NCBI RefSeq assembly: GCF_031143425.1
Contig: NC_090442.1
Span: 428,127,776-428,191,775 of the forward strand
Direction of reading: 5' to 3'
Source of the DNA: Pleurodeles waltl
Lineage: Eukaryota > Chordata > Amphibia > Caudata > Salamandridae
DNA length: 64,000 nt
Below, piece after piece: positions 46,045-58,167 of the stretch. The stretch's first letter is position 1, and each line of letters opens with the position of its first letter. The notes beneath the pieces were generated by a model that saw only the letters and a list, made by a program, of their open reading frames with translations, was not told where the DNA came from and did no database searches. Position numbers and translations under genes: made by a program.

Positions 46045-46350
46045 GTCTTTAAAACAGTCCTTAAAATGGAAAGAAATAGCTTTGCTTGGCTAGACCTGTT
46101 ACTTGTGGAGTGGAGATTGGTCTTTGTTGCTGAGAGCGGTGCCAGCACCTGGCTTATTCTCAAGGCACTCAGTGCTTTGGTGAGGGGCAACCGTGCTAGC
46201 AGATCAAGGAGAAGGACCGCCCTAAACAGCAAGGCCAGGAGTAACGCTAACTCACAGGGACGTGAGCAAAGTAGAAAAAAAGAACTATATGGGAGTCCAT
46301 CCACCATACAGGTGGATTCTAATTTCAGCGGTGGAACAGAATGCGCACAC
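46045..46350. other. Unclassified spacer right of Harbinger copy 3
   Basis: About 300 bp with a 98-codon open frame (46066-46362) of biased composition and no recognisable domain. I do not support it as a gene. Confidence 0.4.
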
Positions 46351-46354
46351 AAAG

Positions 46355-46675
46355 AGTTGTAGTAACTGGAACTCATGTAAGTAACTATAACTCGTGCCCT
46401 AAGGTAACTATAACTTGCGCTCTGGCCATGCACTGCTAAACCCAGATATTACAGCACTCATGACAAGTTCTATAACGTCATCAAAAATATCAATAAAACA
46501 TTAAAAGTTAAATTATTGAAGGAAAAACTTCGCATGGCAAGGGCACTAGTGATAGTTACTTTAGGGCGCGAGTTATAGTTACCTGAAAGAACTGTAACTA
46601 CAATTGCTGAATTTCTATAGTTTTGTATGAGTAAATTCAGAACCTAACTATAACGTCCCTGTAGCCTTTGTTTAA
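46355..46675. repeat. Foldback repeat related to 5338-5728
   Basis: The left arm has GTAACTATAACTCG and CCCTAAGGTAACTATAAC; the right arm has their complements (about 46545-46600). A tail CCTAACTATAACGTCCCTGT (about 46644-46663) matches the end of the 5.3-kb copy. Palindromic and non-coding. Confidence 0.65.
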
Positions 46676-46687
46676 GTGAAAAAAAAC

Positions 46688-46723
<36 letters not shown>

Positions 46724-46726
46724 TAA
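46688..46726. repeat. TA microsatellite
   Basis: A (TA)n run with a single G interruption, next to the foldback repeat, as at 5308-5330. Confidence 0.9.
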
Positions 46727-46727
46727 A

Positions 46728-46862
46728 TGTTGGCTATTGTTTGCATTTCATTTTGAGGTATAACAATTTTACAACAACACACATCCTACTATGCCATCAA
46801 ATATTACCCCACATATACACTTTTTGCAGAAATAAATGAAATGCAAACAGTAGCCAAAAATG
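46728..46862. repeat. Small inverted-repeat element (about 135 bp)
   Basis: The left end TTGGCTATTGTTTGCATTTC is repeated as its complement at the right end (AATGCAAACAGTAGCCAA, with one change). An AT-rich core separates them. It is probably a MITE or the terminal part of one. No clear target duplication. Confidence 0.6.
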
Positions 46863-47819
46863 TTGATTTAATCCAATGCCATGCCTGTCCTAAATGAGGT
46901 TTTAGAACCATAAACCACAAAAACATTTCTTCCATGCATTGATGACTAGAACTGGGCCTACAGGCTAGATGGCCCATGGGCAGTCTTGGTCACATAGTTA
47001 AAAAAATGAATATTGCATATGCAACAGACATGGAGGAAAGGTACTATGCTGTGCAACATTTTTCCTTTACAAAACATGTAAAATCAATTAAATGCAAAAA
47101 GGTAACTAAGCCCCTACTTAAACTCAAGGCCACCCACCACAATAAAATGTAAAAATCAAATAAAAGTGCAAAGAAATACTGGTGCATGCCCTATCGAACA
47201 AACAACACCTTTATACAATAGTTTTTTTAACAGATATAAAAAAAAAAAAGTCCTTAAATCCAAGGATATATATTCAGGAGACAAATAGAGTGATCCTTCC
47301 ACCTCAAAATTCAAGTGAAATATGACCAGGAGATGGACAAATACTGGGAGGAACCTGCTGGACAAGAACAGGAAGTTGGAGTCTCTGGGACACTTCCTTC
47401 CAGTTGGGACAAAATTGAAAAAAAAGGCTTCTTGCTCTAAAAAACAACTTGAATGGTCCGTTATAGAAGAAAATCAACTCTAAAACCTATTTTTGATTAG
47501 GTTTAGCTGCTTCTCGAGTTCAAAATCTACTTGAGGCACATTCAAACTCACGAGGGGGCACTATATTGGTGCCCTCAGGGCAGGTGCAAAATGTCACACA
47601 CGCTCGCTATCAGCCTGAGAATATTGTGGCACTCGCAAGTGAGCGCCCAAAACAAATCTCATGCGAATGGAAAAAAATTAACACAGCTACATGCCGGATG
47701 GCAGCATTCAGAAACTCTGTGCTGCTCTGCGTAGGGTGAAGTGTCCGAATTCTGAAAAATCCATGAGCAGAGTGGAGTCTTCCAACCAGGCCTGTCAGAT
47801 AGCTGCCACCTCCCTCCTG
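46863..47819. other. Unclassified AT-rich spacer
   Basis: No gene. A small hairpin (GAGGGGGCAC...GTGCCCTC, about 47552-47576) is the only structure seen. Confidence 0.4.
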
Positions 47820-48530
47820 ATTGTCCAAGTTCCATGCCCCTATCCCCTTCCTCCTGTCCTCTATGGTCCATTTTGCTGCCACTCTCTTTTGTCCTCTATG
47901 CTCTTTTATCCTCCATGCTTTGTTGTGCTACAGCTGCTCCTCCTGCCTATCCTGCATTGTCTACTTTGAAGCATTGACCCCTGCCCTCTCTTGCCTGTGT
48001 CCAGTCCCTACCCCTCCCTTCTGTCTTTCATGGTACTTTGTGCATACCCACCGCCTCCCTCTTGCCCTCCCTGGCAGTTGTGCTGCCACAACCCCTTCCC
48101 TCTGCCCTGTGTGGTCATATTGCTGTTCCTGACAATCACCTTTCCTCCATTGTCTGTATGCTATTATAGTCTCTGTGTTGCCCTCCAGATTGTGTTGTGC
48201 TTCCAGTGCCCATTTTGCATGCCTTCCATGGTCAGCTTGTTGCTCCTGCCTCCTCACCCCCTGAAAGGTTTTCTATGTGCAGGCCCCTAGCCCCTCCCTC
48301 CTACCTTGTATGGTCCATTGTCATGCCCTTGCCCCCTACAACCTGCCCTTCAAGGTCTGTTGTGCTGCAACAATCCTTCCTGTCTATCTGGTATGGCCAG
48401 CTTGCTGCCATAGCCTTTTTACCCTCTGTTCTCTGTTGTCCATGTGCATGCCCTTTCTTCTCCCAATTGCTTTTCATAGTGTGCTGTGCTGTCCCGCTGT
48501 CCCACTTTCCCTGTGATGTCTTGAGCTGCT
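47820..48530. repeat. Pyrimidine-rich degenerate tandem array
   Basis: The plus strand is strongly C/T-rich with recurring words such as CCCTCCCTCTGCCCTGT, TGGTCCATT and TTGCTGCCA at irregular steps of about 60-110 bp. This looks like an old, degenerate minisatellite. Open frames of about 100 codons on both strands follow from the lack of A-rich stops and are not supported as genes. Confidence 0.65.
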
Positions 48531-49792
48531 ATGACCCCTATCACCTTAAAGGTGAGTCCGGTGGGTCTCCTTGGAGTGTAGAAGTTGCAATGGATTGGCG
48601 ACCCCTAGAGCACAGCTGGTACTCCAATGCAGGGGCTACCAAGCTTGGCACACTCTCAAGGTATGTCCTCCAGGTCCATTGGATAAAATGTGGTCTGACT
48701 GCATGGTCTGGTTCCTTGTTCAGCACTGGTCAGTGAACTGGACTTCACTGAATGTTGCTTGCTAGTTGCAGGAAGTGATGTAGTCACTCTGGAGAGAGGT
48801 TAGTGTCAATTTTGAGAAGGTTTTAGGTCCTCTGGGGTTTCTTAGAGCCTGTCTGATGTCATGTCAACCCCTCAGAGATGACTGTTGAGTCTTTCGTGCA
48901 CCAGGCAGGGCTTGGCACCTTTTTCTTCTTACAGCAGGACTTCTGTTCCAGAACCTTGGGTCTTCTTTGTTAATGGCCATTTTGTGCCCATAAAATATAA
49001 TCTATAGGTCTAGGGATGACCACTAAATACTGCATTTAGGGAAGTATCTGATAGTGGCAATGGGACATCCACCTTAGAGTGCTACACCCCCTATGTGACC
49101 ACATAATTGGCTATTTTCCCACCATGAAATATGGAGGAAAATTAAACGGAGAGGTCACCTTGCCTTCTACACCTGAGGGGTGGTGCAGGCTGAGGTTGGC
49201 CACTCCTCCTAGTGCCTCTTTCATCATTGTTCCCACTAAAAGTGGCGGTTTGCAATGGAGATGGCCATCTGCTGCTATCAGCAGGGCTGGGGGTCGAGTT
49301 TCAAGGGTGGCAAGCCCTTTGAAGCTCGCAGGAAAGACAGTACACATTCCTGGGGAGGAGGTGTAACACCTATGCCCAGGAAGGGCTTTGTGTACTGGTC
49401 CCAGAGAGCAAAGGCCCTCACCCCAGGGATCCAGAATGATGGCAGGCTGGTTGGGACCGGCCAGCAACTGTGCCAGGGCAAGATAACTTTGAGGGTACAA
49501 AGGTGGACCCTGTGTAAATTTTGCAATAAATCCAACACAGGTACCAGTTTGGATTTGTTGTTCTGGGTTGTTTAATACCAAACAACCCAGGGTTCAGAGC
49601 TGCCCTCATGTAGCTGTGAAACTCCTACTGACCAGTGTCCAACACATGCATTTAAAATGGCTGCTCGATACACTTACTATGTCCTAGGTTTGGCACGGAC
49701 ACAGTAGGGGCATATCGCTCATGCACCTATGCCCACACATGCATTAGTGCACCCTGCCTTAGGCTGTAAGGCCTGCCAGAGGGGTGGCATAC
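48531..49792 (+). mobile_element. Older LTR-like fragment, left part
   Basis: No coding domain. From about 49050 the sequence resembles a newt-type long LTR, including a TTTTGCAATAAATCC segment (about 49522) that could be its poly(A) signal and a CACCCTGCCTTAGGCTGTAA box (about 49750). It is interrupted at 49792 by the 3-kb solo LTR and seems to resume for about 50 bp at 52754. The family match is from general recognition, so treat it as tentative; 48531-49050 is unclassified. Confidence 0.45.
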
Positions 49793-52748
49793 TGTAGGAG
49801 GCTGGACTGGCTTGTAGTGAGTACCAAGGGGTACTTACACCTTGCACCAGGCCCAGGTATCCCTTATTAGTGTATAGGGTGTCTAGCAGCTTAGGCTGAT
49901 AGATAATGGTAGCTTAGCAGAGCAGCTTAGGCTGAACTAGGAGACGAGTGAAGCTCCTACAGTACCACTAGTGTCACTTGCACAACATCATAAGAAAACA
50001 CAATACACAGGTATACTAAAAATGAAGGTACTTTATTTTTATGACAATATGCCAAAGTATCTCAGTGAGTACCCTCAGTATGAGGATAGCAAATATACAC
50101 AAGATATATGTACACAAGACCAAAAATATGCAGTATAGCAATAGAAAACAGTGCAAACAATGTATAGTTACAATAGGATGCAATGGGGGCACATAGGGAT
50201 AGGGGCAACACAAACCATATACTCCAAAAGTGGAATGCGAACCACGAATGGACCCCCAACCTATGTGACCTTGTAGAGGGTCGCTGGGACTGTAAGAAAA
50301 CAGTGAGGGTTAGAAAAATAGCCCACCCCAAGACCCTAAAAAGTGAGTGCAAAGTGCACTAAAGTTCCCCAAAGAGCACAGAAGTCGTGATAGGGGAATT
50401 CTGCAGGAAAGACCAAAACCAGCAATGCAACAATGATGGATTTCCAGACGAGGGTACCTGTGGAACAAGGGGACCAAGTCCAAAAGTCACGATCAAGTCG
50501 AGAGTGGGCAGATGCCCAGGAAATGCCAGCTGTGGGTGCAAAGAAGCTGCTACTGGACAGTAGAAGCTGAAGATTCTGCAAGAACGACAAGGGCTAGAAA
50601 CTTTCTCTTAGGAAGATGGATGTCCCACGTCGTGAAGAGTCGTGCAGAAGTATTTTCCTGCGGAAAGACCGTAAACAAGCCTTGCTAGCTGCAAAGCTTG
50701 CGGTGAGGGTTTTTGGATGCTGCTGTGGCCCAGGAGGGACCAGGATGTCACCAATTGCGTGAGGGGACAGAGGGGGCATCCAGCAAGACAAGGAGCCCTC
50801 TCAGAAGCAGGCAGCACCCGCAGAAGTGCCGGAACAGGCACTACAAAGTGGAGTGAAATGGTGCTCATCCGAAGTTACACAAGAGAGTCCCACACCCTGG
50901 AGGACAACTCAGGAGGTCGTGCAATGTAGGTTAGAGTGCCGTGGACCCAGGCTTGGCTGTGCACAAAGGAAATCCTGGAAAAGTGCACAGGAGCCGGAGT
51001 GGCTGCAAAAGACGCGGTTCCCAGCAATGCAGTCTAGCGTGGGGAGGCAAGGACTTACCTCCACCAAACTTGGACTGAAGAGTCACTGGACTGTGGGAGT
51101 CACTTGGACAGAGTTTCTGAGTTCAAGGGACCTCGTTCGTCTTGCTGAGAGGAGACCCAGAGGACCAGTGATGCAGTTCTTTGGTGCCTGCGGTTGCAGG
51201 GGGACGATTCCGTTGAGCCACGGGAGATTTCTTCGGAGCTTCTAGTGCAGAGAGGAGGCAGACTACCCCCACAGCATGAACCACCAGGAAAACAGTCGAG
51301 AAGGCGGCAGGATCAGCGTTACAGTGTTGCAGTAGTCGTCTTTGCTACTTTGTTGCAGTTTTGCAGGCTTCCAGCGTGGTCAGCAGTCGATTCCTTGGCA
51401 GAAGGTGAAGAGAGAGATGCAGAGGAACTCTGATGAGCTCTTGCATTCGTTATCTAAGGAATTCCCCAGAGCAGAGACCCTAAATAGCCAGAAAAGAGGG
51501 TTTGGCTACTTAGGAGAGAGGATAGGCTAGCAACACCTGAAGGAGCCTATCAGAAGGAGTCTCTGACGTCACCTGCTGGCCCTGGCCACTCAGAGCAGTC
51601 CAGTGTGCCAGCAGCACCTCTGTTTCCAAAATAGCAGAGGTCTGGAGCACACTGGAGGAGCTCTGGGCACCTCCCAGGGGAGGTGCAGGTCAGGGGAGTG
51701 GTCACTCCCCTTTCCTTTGTCCAGTTTCGCACCAGAGCAGGGCTGAGGGGTACCTGAACCGGTGTAGACTGGCTTATGCAGAAATGGGTACCATCTGTGC
51801 CCATGAAAGCATTTCCAGAGGCTGGGGGAGGCTACTCCTCCCCTGCCTTAACACCTTTTACCAAAGGGAGAGGGTGTAACACCCTCTCTCTGAGGAAGTC
51901 CTTTGTTCTGCCTTCCTGGGCCAAGGCTGGCTGGACCCCAGGAGGGCAGTGAAACCCCTGAAAAGGCAGTTTGGCAGTACCCGGGTCTGTGCTAAAGACC
52001 CGTGGGATCATGGGATTGTGCCAACAATGCTAGGATGGCATAGAGGGGGCAATTCCATGATCATAGACATGTTACATGGCCATATTCGGAGTTACCATTG
52101 TGAAGCTACACATAGGTAGTGACCTATGTGTAGTGCACGCGTGTAATGGTGTCCCCGCACTCACAAAGTCCGGGAAATTTGCCCTGAACAATGTGGGGGC
52201 ACCTTGGCTAGTGCCAGGGTGCCCACACACTAAGTAACTTAGCACACAACCTTTACCAGGTAAAGGTTAGACATATAGGTGACTTATAAGTTACTTAAGT
52301 GCAGTGGTAAATGGCTGTGAAATAACGTGGACGTTATTTCACTCAGGCTGCAGTGGCAGGCCTGTGTAAGAATTGTCAGAGCTCCCTATGGGTGGCAAAA
52401 GAAATGCTGTAGCCCATAGGGATCTCCTGGAACCTCAATACCCTGGGTACCTCAGTACCATATACTAGGGAATTATAAGGGTGTTCCAGTATGCCAATGC
52501 GAATTGGTGAAATTGGTCACTAACCTGTTAGTGACAATTTGGAAAGAAATGATAGAGCATAACAACTGAGGTTCTGGATAGCAGAGCCTCAGTGAGACAG
52601 TTAGTCATAACACAGGTAACACATTCAGGGCACACTTATGAGCACTGGGGCCCTGACTGGCAGGGTCCCAGTGACACATACAACTAAAACAACATATATA
52701 CAGTGAAAAATGGGTGTAACATGCCAGGCAAGATGGTACTTTCCTACA
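49793..52748 (-). mobile_element. Solo LTR, 2.96 kb, with perfect target duplication
   Basis: On the minus strand it starts TGTAGGAAAGTACC and ends CAGCCTCCTACA. The flanking DNA is CATAC on both sides (49788-49792 and 52749-52753), a perfect 5-bp duplication typical of LTR-retroelement integrases. An AATAAA on the minus strand lies at about 50034, some 240 bp before the LTR end, as expected for the R/U5 boundary. There is no internal coding region or second LTR, so it is a solo LTR. The intact duplication suggests a relatively recent insertion. Confidence 0.9.
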
Positions 52749-52753
52749 CATAC

Positions 52754-52806
52754 CTATATTGCATGCGCTGTGTAATGAGAAGGGTTGTTTCCCCATATGG
52801 GACCCT
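52754..52806 (+). mobile_element. Older LTR-like fragment, right part
   Basis: Continuation of the sequence broken at 49792, ending near 52806 where retroviral sequence seems to begin. The boundary is approximate. Confidence 0.35.
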
Positions 52807-52829
52807 GAGATAAACATAGAATTCTCACA

Positions 52830-53540
52830 ATGTTCTTGCCATTTGGAATAGTTCCCTCAATAGAGGACTGCAGCACTTGTGGCATAGGCTTTGGCACAAT
52901 ATATACTACTAAGCATGGTAGACCAACACTTGCAAATCTACCAACACGGACGGCCGCAGCCCTGGACCTGGGGATGAAACTGATGCACAATTCTGACACA
53001 GTGTCCTCAAGTAATATTAAAGAGGAAGCAGCAGCACTGGCAATTCACCAACAGCTCTGAGAGGTTCCTCAGCAGGATCAGAAGGACGAGCTGCCAAAGA
53101 TTATTTCTGAAACGTATATTAGTATAGGTTGGAATAGTCCGGGGTCCAGACCAACTAAACCACAATTACAGATTATTTCCACCAAGGAAACAAAACAAAG
53201 ATAGATGAAGGCAGAGAGGAGAATCTCCACCACTAGAGACCTCAGGGAAATGATACATTCTTAGAAATAGGGAAGCTTTCAAAACTGTCTATAGGTATCA
53301 GTATAGTGACTGTTGCCCATCTCATTCCTTTCAGGATATATGGGATAAACTGAGTGACTGAGGAGGGTGATCAGAACACTGAAGTGACTACGCGAAGCCA
53401 AAAAGGACTCACAACATTCTTCAGAAACTTTAACAAAAAAGAGAAACTTCCACAGCAAAAGCTCCACTTTAAAAAGAAAAAGGTGGCAGCAATATCAGTC
53501 AAGGATACCACTCAGATTGAGAACATTGTTGAATAATAGG
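52830..53540 (+). pseudogene. Putative gag-end / pre-protease region of the retrovirus
   Basis: Short frames (52830-53060, 53354-53536), the second Lys-rich, lead into the protease in plus orientation. No diagnostic gag motif is visible. The assignment rests on position alone. Confidence 0.35.
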
Positions 53541-53542
53541 AC

Positions 53543-53734
53543 GTGGCAGTGACTCTGTTAGACAGTGCGACAGAGGGCACGATATGTCGCCAGAGTCTAA
53601 TACACCATCTGGATATGACACTGACTAATGATGTCGAAACAGCAGACAGGTGTGTCTCCACATCCGACAGGGTTAACAAGCTAAACGTTCAGATTGAAGG
53701 AGACGTAGAACACACTATTAAAGTTATCTTCTAG
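53543..53734 (+). pseudogene. Retroviral aspartic protease remnant
   Basis: A short frame that looks like the first half of a retroviral protease: a hydrophobic strand leads into an Asp-Ser-Ala active-site-like turn where Asp-Thr/Ser-Gly is usual. The frame stops at 53734, before the flap and the conserved C-terminal helix. The changed turn and truncation mean it is inactive. It sits directly before the RT as in pol polyproteins. Confidence 0.5.
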
Positions 53735-53749
53735 AGAATATTAACACTA

Positions 53750-55000
53750 AATTATGACATTTTATTGGCATAAAAAGATTGCCTACCCAAAATTTGTCCG
53801 GGTGCTTCCACTAGTGGAAGACATTATTTTACCTTCTTTGTCAGTCCTTGTTCCAGACATAGTAAAGGAAGACTGCTGCAGATTGTGTTTTGGCACAGGC
53901 TCCTGCACTATATCACAACCACGTAGAGTGGAATAGAGATTCCCCCTACTATGTAAGACCAATTAGATTAACTCTGCAGATCCAGCCTCAATATCCAATT
54001 AAACAAGAAGCTAGAGCACCTGTGAGAGAAATTCTCACACAACTGGAGTACCAGGGAGTAACAGAACTCTGAGTTTCTGCAATGAGTAACCCATTATTCC
54101 TCATACCAAAACCTAACCATTCATATATAATTGTCTTAGATTACAAACACTTAAACAGTCACACTCGTACAATTGCAATACAAAATGTCACGCATAAACA
54201 ATACATAAACAATACAGTGTGTAAAACATATAAAACAAGCTTGGATGTTTCCAATGGTTTCTTCTCCAAGAATATAGTGTCTGAAACTCAGGACTTGAGT
54301 GCCTTCAGCACTTTTGGACCCCCAACATTTTTTTGCTGTGTACCTCAAAGGTAAAAGAACAGCTCGGGGTGTTTACTGTAAGATCAATGTTACATGACAT
54401 TGATTCTGAGGCGTTGTCCTATGTGGATGACATCTATCTCACAGATGACAACATCAATGCACATTTGGTCCGGGTATATTTAATAATTTTAGGATTTTCT
54501 GCCTTTAAGTTCAATTTCATGATAACCAAAATTGCTTTTCGTAGTGTCCTATTCCTATGATACAAGAAATCTGATGTGAGAAAGAGCCTAGCCTCACACT
54601 TTCTTGAAAAATGAGCTCAACTTCAACCTCCAAACACCATGAGAAACTGCAGTCATTGCTGGGTTTCTTCAATTTTGGCAGAACATACACTCCTGACTAT
54701 GCACAAAGCATACACCACTTTATGATTTAGTTCATACAGAATTATCAAGCAAACACTGGACACCAGAACATACACCCATACTCAGAGCTTTACAACAGGA
54801 CATGCTAGAAGCCCAACACTTTACACCTGCAACAACAAAATACATTTGTCATCAGAATAATTCAGGGAGCCATCAGGTTCACATTTTTCATAATTAGTGA
54901 GGTGACACAGTACCCATACCATATAAATCACACTTGTACTCCAATGCAGAACAACGATTTGCATCAACAAAAAAATACTGACTGCTGTACAGATGACTGT
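53750..55000 (+). pseudogene. Retroviral reverse transcriptase remnant
   Basis: Fragments in at least three frames cover the RT fingers and palm (53890-54354), including an IPKP box and an LD-x-x-x-GF segment with the first catalytic Asp. The YVDD catalytic loop is at 54420-54431, followed by connection-like sequence up to 55000. Stops interrupt it, for example near 54070 and 54352. The YVDD-IY context resembles spumavirus RTs. The RT is separated from its RNase H by the piggyBac-like insertion. Confidence 0.75.
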
Positions 55001-56074
55001 CACTAACCCCTTCGCTGCCAGGCCTTTTCCCCCTCCTGTGCCAGGCCTTTTTTTTGGCTATTTGGGGCAGTTCGCGCTTAGGCCCTCATAACTTTTTGTC
55101 CACATAAGCTAGCCAAGCCAAATTTGCATCCTTTTTTTCCAACATCCTAGGGATTCTAGAGGTACCCAGACTTTGTGGGTTCCCCTGAAGGAGGCCAAGA
55201 AATTAGCCAAAATGCAGTGAAAATTTCGTGTTTGTTTTTTTAAATGGGGAAAAGTGGCTGCAGAAGGAGGCTTGTGGTTTTTCCCCTGAAAATGGCATCA
55301 ACAAAGGGATTGCAGTGCTAAAATTACCAGCTTACCAGCTTTCAGGAACAGACAGACTTGAATCAGAAAACCCAATTTTTCAACACAAATTTGGCATTTT
55401 ACCGGGACATACCGCATTTTTACATTTTTTTGTGCTTTCATCCTCCTTCCAGTCAGTGACAGAAATGGGCGTCAAAACAATGCTGGATCCCAGAAACCTA
55501 AACATTTATGAAATGTAGACAAAATTCTGAATTCAGCAAGGGGTCATTTGTATAGATCCTACAAGGGTTTCTTACAGAAAATAACAACTGAAAAAGAAAA
55601 ATATTGAAATTGAGGTGAAAAAAACAGCAATTGTTCTCAACGTTTTACTCTGTAACTTTTTCCTGCAATGTCAGAACTTTGAAAGCAATATACGTTACGT
55701 CTGCTGGACTCTTCTGGTTGCGGGGATATATAGGGCTTGTAGGTTCATCAAGAACCCTAGGTACCCAGAGCCAATAAATGAGCTGCACCCTGCAGTGCGT
55801 TTTCATTCTATACCGGGTATACAGCAATTCATTTGCTGAAATATAAAGAGTGAAAAATAGCTATCAAGAAAACCTTTGTATTTCTAAAATGTGCATAAGA
55901 TAAGGTGTTGAGGAGCAGTGGTTATTTGCACATCTCTGAATTCTGGGGTGACCATACTAGCATGTGAATTACAGGGCATTTCTCAAATAGACTTCTTTTT
56001 TACACACTCTCTTATAATTGGAAGGAAAAAATGTAGGGAAAGACAAGGGGCAATAACACTTGTTTTGCTATTCT

Positions 56075-56640
56075 ATGTTCCCCAAGTCTCCAGATAAAAA
56101 TGATACCTCACTTGTGTGGGTAGGCCTAGTGCCCGTGACAGGAAATGCCCCAAAACACAACGTGGACACATCACATTTTTTTAAAGAAAACAGAGGTGTT
56201 TTTTGCAAAGTGCCTACCTGTAGATTTTGGCCTCTAGCTCAGCCAGCACCTAGGAAAACCTACCAAACCTGTGCATTTTTTAAAACTAGAGACCTAGGGG
56301 AATCCAAGATGGGGTGACTTGTGTGGCTCTCACCAGGTTCTGTTACCCAGAATCCTTTGCAAACCTCAAAATTTGGCTAAAAAAACACGTTTTCCTCACA
56401 TTTCGGTGACAGAAAGTTCTGGAATCTGAGAGGAGCCACAAATTTCCTTCCCCCCAGCGTTCCCCCAAGTCTCCCGATATAAATGGTACCTCACTTGTGT
56501 GGGTAGGCCTAGCGCCCACGAAAGGAAATGGCCCAAAACACAACGTGGACACATCAATTTTTTTTACAGAAAACAGAGGTGTTTTTTGCAAAGTGCCTAC
56601 CTGTGGATTTTGGCCTCTAGCTCAGCCGGCCCCAGGGGGG
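56075..56640. repeat. Tandem duplication with about 392-bp period inside the piggyBac-like element
   Basis: Segments beginning CCCAAGTCTCC at about 56080 and 56463 match over about 180 bp, including CCTCACTTGTGTGGGTAGGC and GAGGTGTTTTTTGCAAAGTG. The intervening part differs. Confidence 0.8.
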
Positions 56641-57790
56641 GCAGAAATGGCCTAAAATACATATGCCCCCCCACCCCCTGACCCCTCCTGGGAGCGACCC
56701 TTGCCTACGGGGTCGCTCCCCCTGCGTGACATTGGCGCCAAAAAAAAAATCCCCGGGGTCTAGTGGTTTCTGCCCCCTTGGGGGCAGATTGACCTAAAAT
56801 CGGCCAATCTGCCCCCAAGGGGGGCAGAAATGGTCTAAATACAATTTGCCCCCCCAGGGGAGCGACCCTTGCCTAATGGGCCGCTCCCCATCTCTAAAAA
56901 AGACAAAAAAAAAAAACACACAAAAATAATTGCCCTGGCGCCTAGAGGTTTCTGCCCCCCCCGGGGGCAGATCGGCCTAAAATAAATTTGCCCCCCCCCC
57001 GGGAGCGACTCTTGCCTACAGGGTCGCTCCCCCTGCATGACATTGGCGCAAAAAAAAAATCCCCGGTGCCTAGTGGTTTCTGCCCCACTTGGGGGCAGAT
57101 TGGTGTAGCAAAAATCCAGGGGAGCGACCCTTGTCCAAGGGGTCGCTCCCCATTTGTAAAACAAAAAAAACAAAAATCCCCGGTGCCTAGTGGTTTCTGC
57201 CCCCCTTGGGGGCAGATCGGCCTAATCAAAATAGGACAATCTGCCCCCAAGGGGGGCAGAAATGGCCTAAATATAATTTGTCCCCTAGGGGAGCGACCCT
57301 TGCCTAAGGGGTCGCTCCCCACCTCCAAAAAAAAAAAAAAAAAAAAAAGATCCCTGGTGCCTAGATGTTTCTGCCCCCCCCCTGGGGGCAGAAAAGGCCT
57401 TGCAAAAAATGCCCCCCAGGGGAGCGACCCTTGCCTAAGAGGTTGCTCCCCTTGCGTGACATTCATGAAAAAAAAAAAAAAAAACTCCCTGGTGTCTAGT
57501 GGTTTCTGTCCCCCTTGGGGGCAGATTGGCCTCATCAAAATAGGACAATCTGCCCCCAAGCGGGGCAGAAATGGCCTAAATATAATTTGCCCCCTAGGGG
57601 AGCGACCCTTGCCTAAGGGGTCGCTCCCCACCTCCAAAAAAAAAAAAAAACAGAAAATAAAAAATGATCCCTGGTGCCTAATAATAGGCCGATCTACCCC
57701 CAGGGGGGGCAGAAAAGGCCTTGCAAAAAAATGCCCCCCATTGGGAGCGACCCTTGCCCAAGGGGTCGCTGCCTTATGTCAATTTCAACC
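56640..57790. repeat. GC-rich hairpin minisatellite
   Basis: About eight units at 120-180 bp steps each contain GGGAGCGACCCTTGCC followed by its near-complement GGGGTCGCTCCC, plus CTGCCCCC/GGGGGCAG pairs and poly-A runs. Each unit folds into one or two strong hairpins. The long open frames across it on both strands (up to 289 codons) are repeat by-products. Confidence 0.85.
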
Positions 57791-57820
57791 AAAAAAAAAA
57801 AATCCCTGGTGTCTAGTGGG

Positions 57821-58167
57821 GTTTCAAAAGCCGGATTGCAAGCAATCCGGCTTTTGAAACGCTCAGAGAGACTTCAAAGGGAAGGAAATCCATTTCCTTC
57901 CATTTGAAGCCTCTCTGGGCCTCCCCCACGTGATCGAAAGAGAAATGCAAAGCATTTCTCTTTCGATCGCGCTGGATGGGAGGAGGCCCTCTGTGATTGT
58001 CAGCGCGCGATGCGCGCTGATGCGCGCTGATGTCACGGGGTGGGGGGGCGGGGGTGGAAGGGGAAGGGCTTCCCCTTCCATCCCTGACCTGGGGGGGTGG
58101 GCGGGGAGCACGGGGGGAGGGCTAGCGCTCCCCCCAGTTCCCGGGTGTAGGACGAGGTGACCTCGTC
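57821..58167. repeat. Chain of perfect hairpins at the right end of the piggyBac-like element
   Basis: Consecutive inverted repeats: 57821-57860 (19-bp perfect arms), 57865-57914 (GAGAG...CTCTC outer arms), 57932-57968 (17-bp arms), a GCGCGC-rich block at 58001-58030, 58056-58079 (11-bp arms) and 58151-58167 (GACGAGGTGACCTCGTC, fully palindromic). Almost all of the DNA is in stems. Confidence 0.85.

Noticed and set aside
47659..48736. Several frames of 90-180 codons in the pyrimidine-rich region
   Set aside because: Composition-driven open frames on both strands, no domain, no splice or promoter context.
49079..49581. Overlapping frames of 86-156 codons
   Set aside because: They lie in LTR-like non-coding repeat DNA, overlap on both strands, and have no recognisable domain.
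56942..57857. Long open frames of 231 and 289 codons on both strands
   Set aside because: Both arise from the GC-rich hairpin minisatellite; the peptides are repeated low-complexity readings with poly-Lys or poly-Phe from A-runs.
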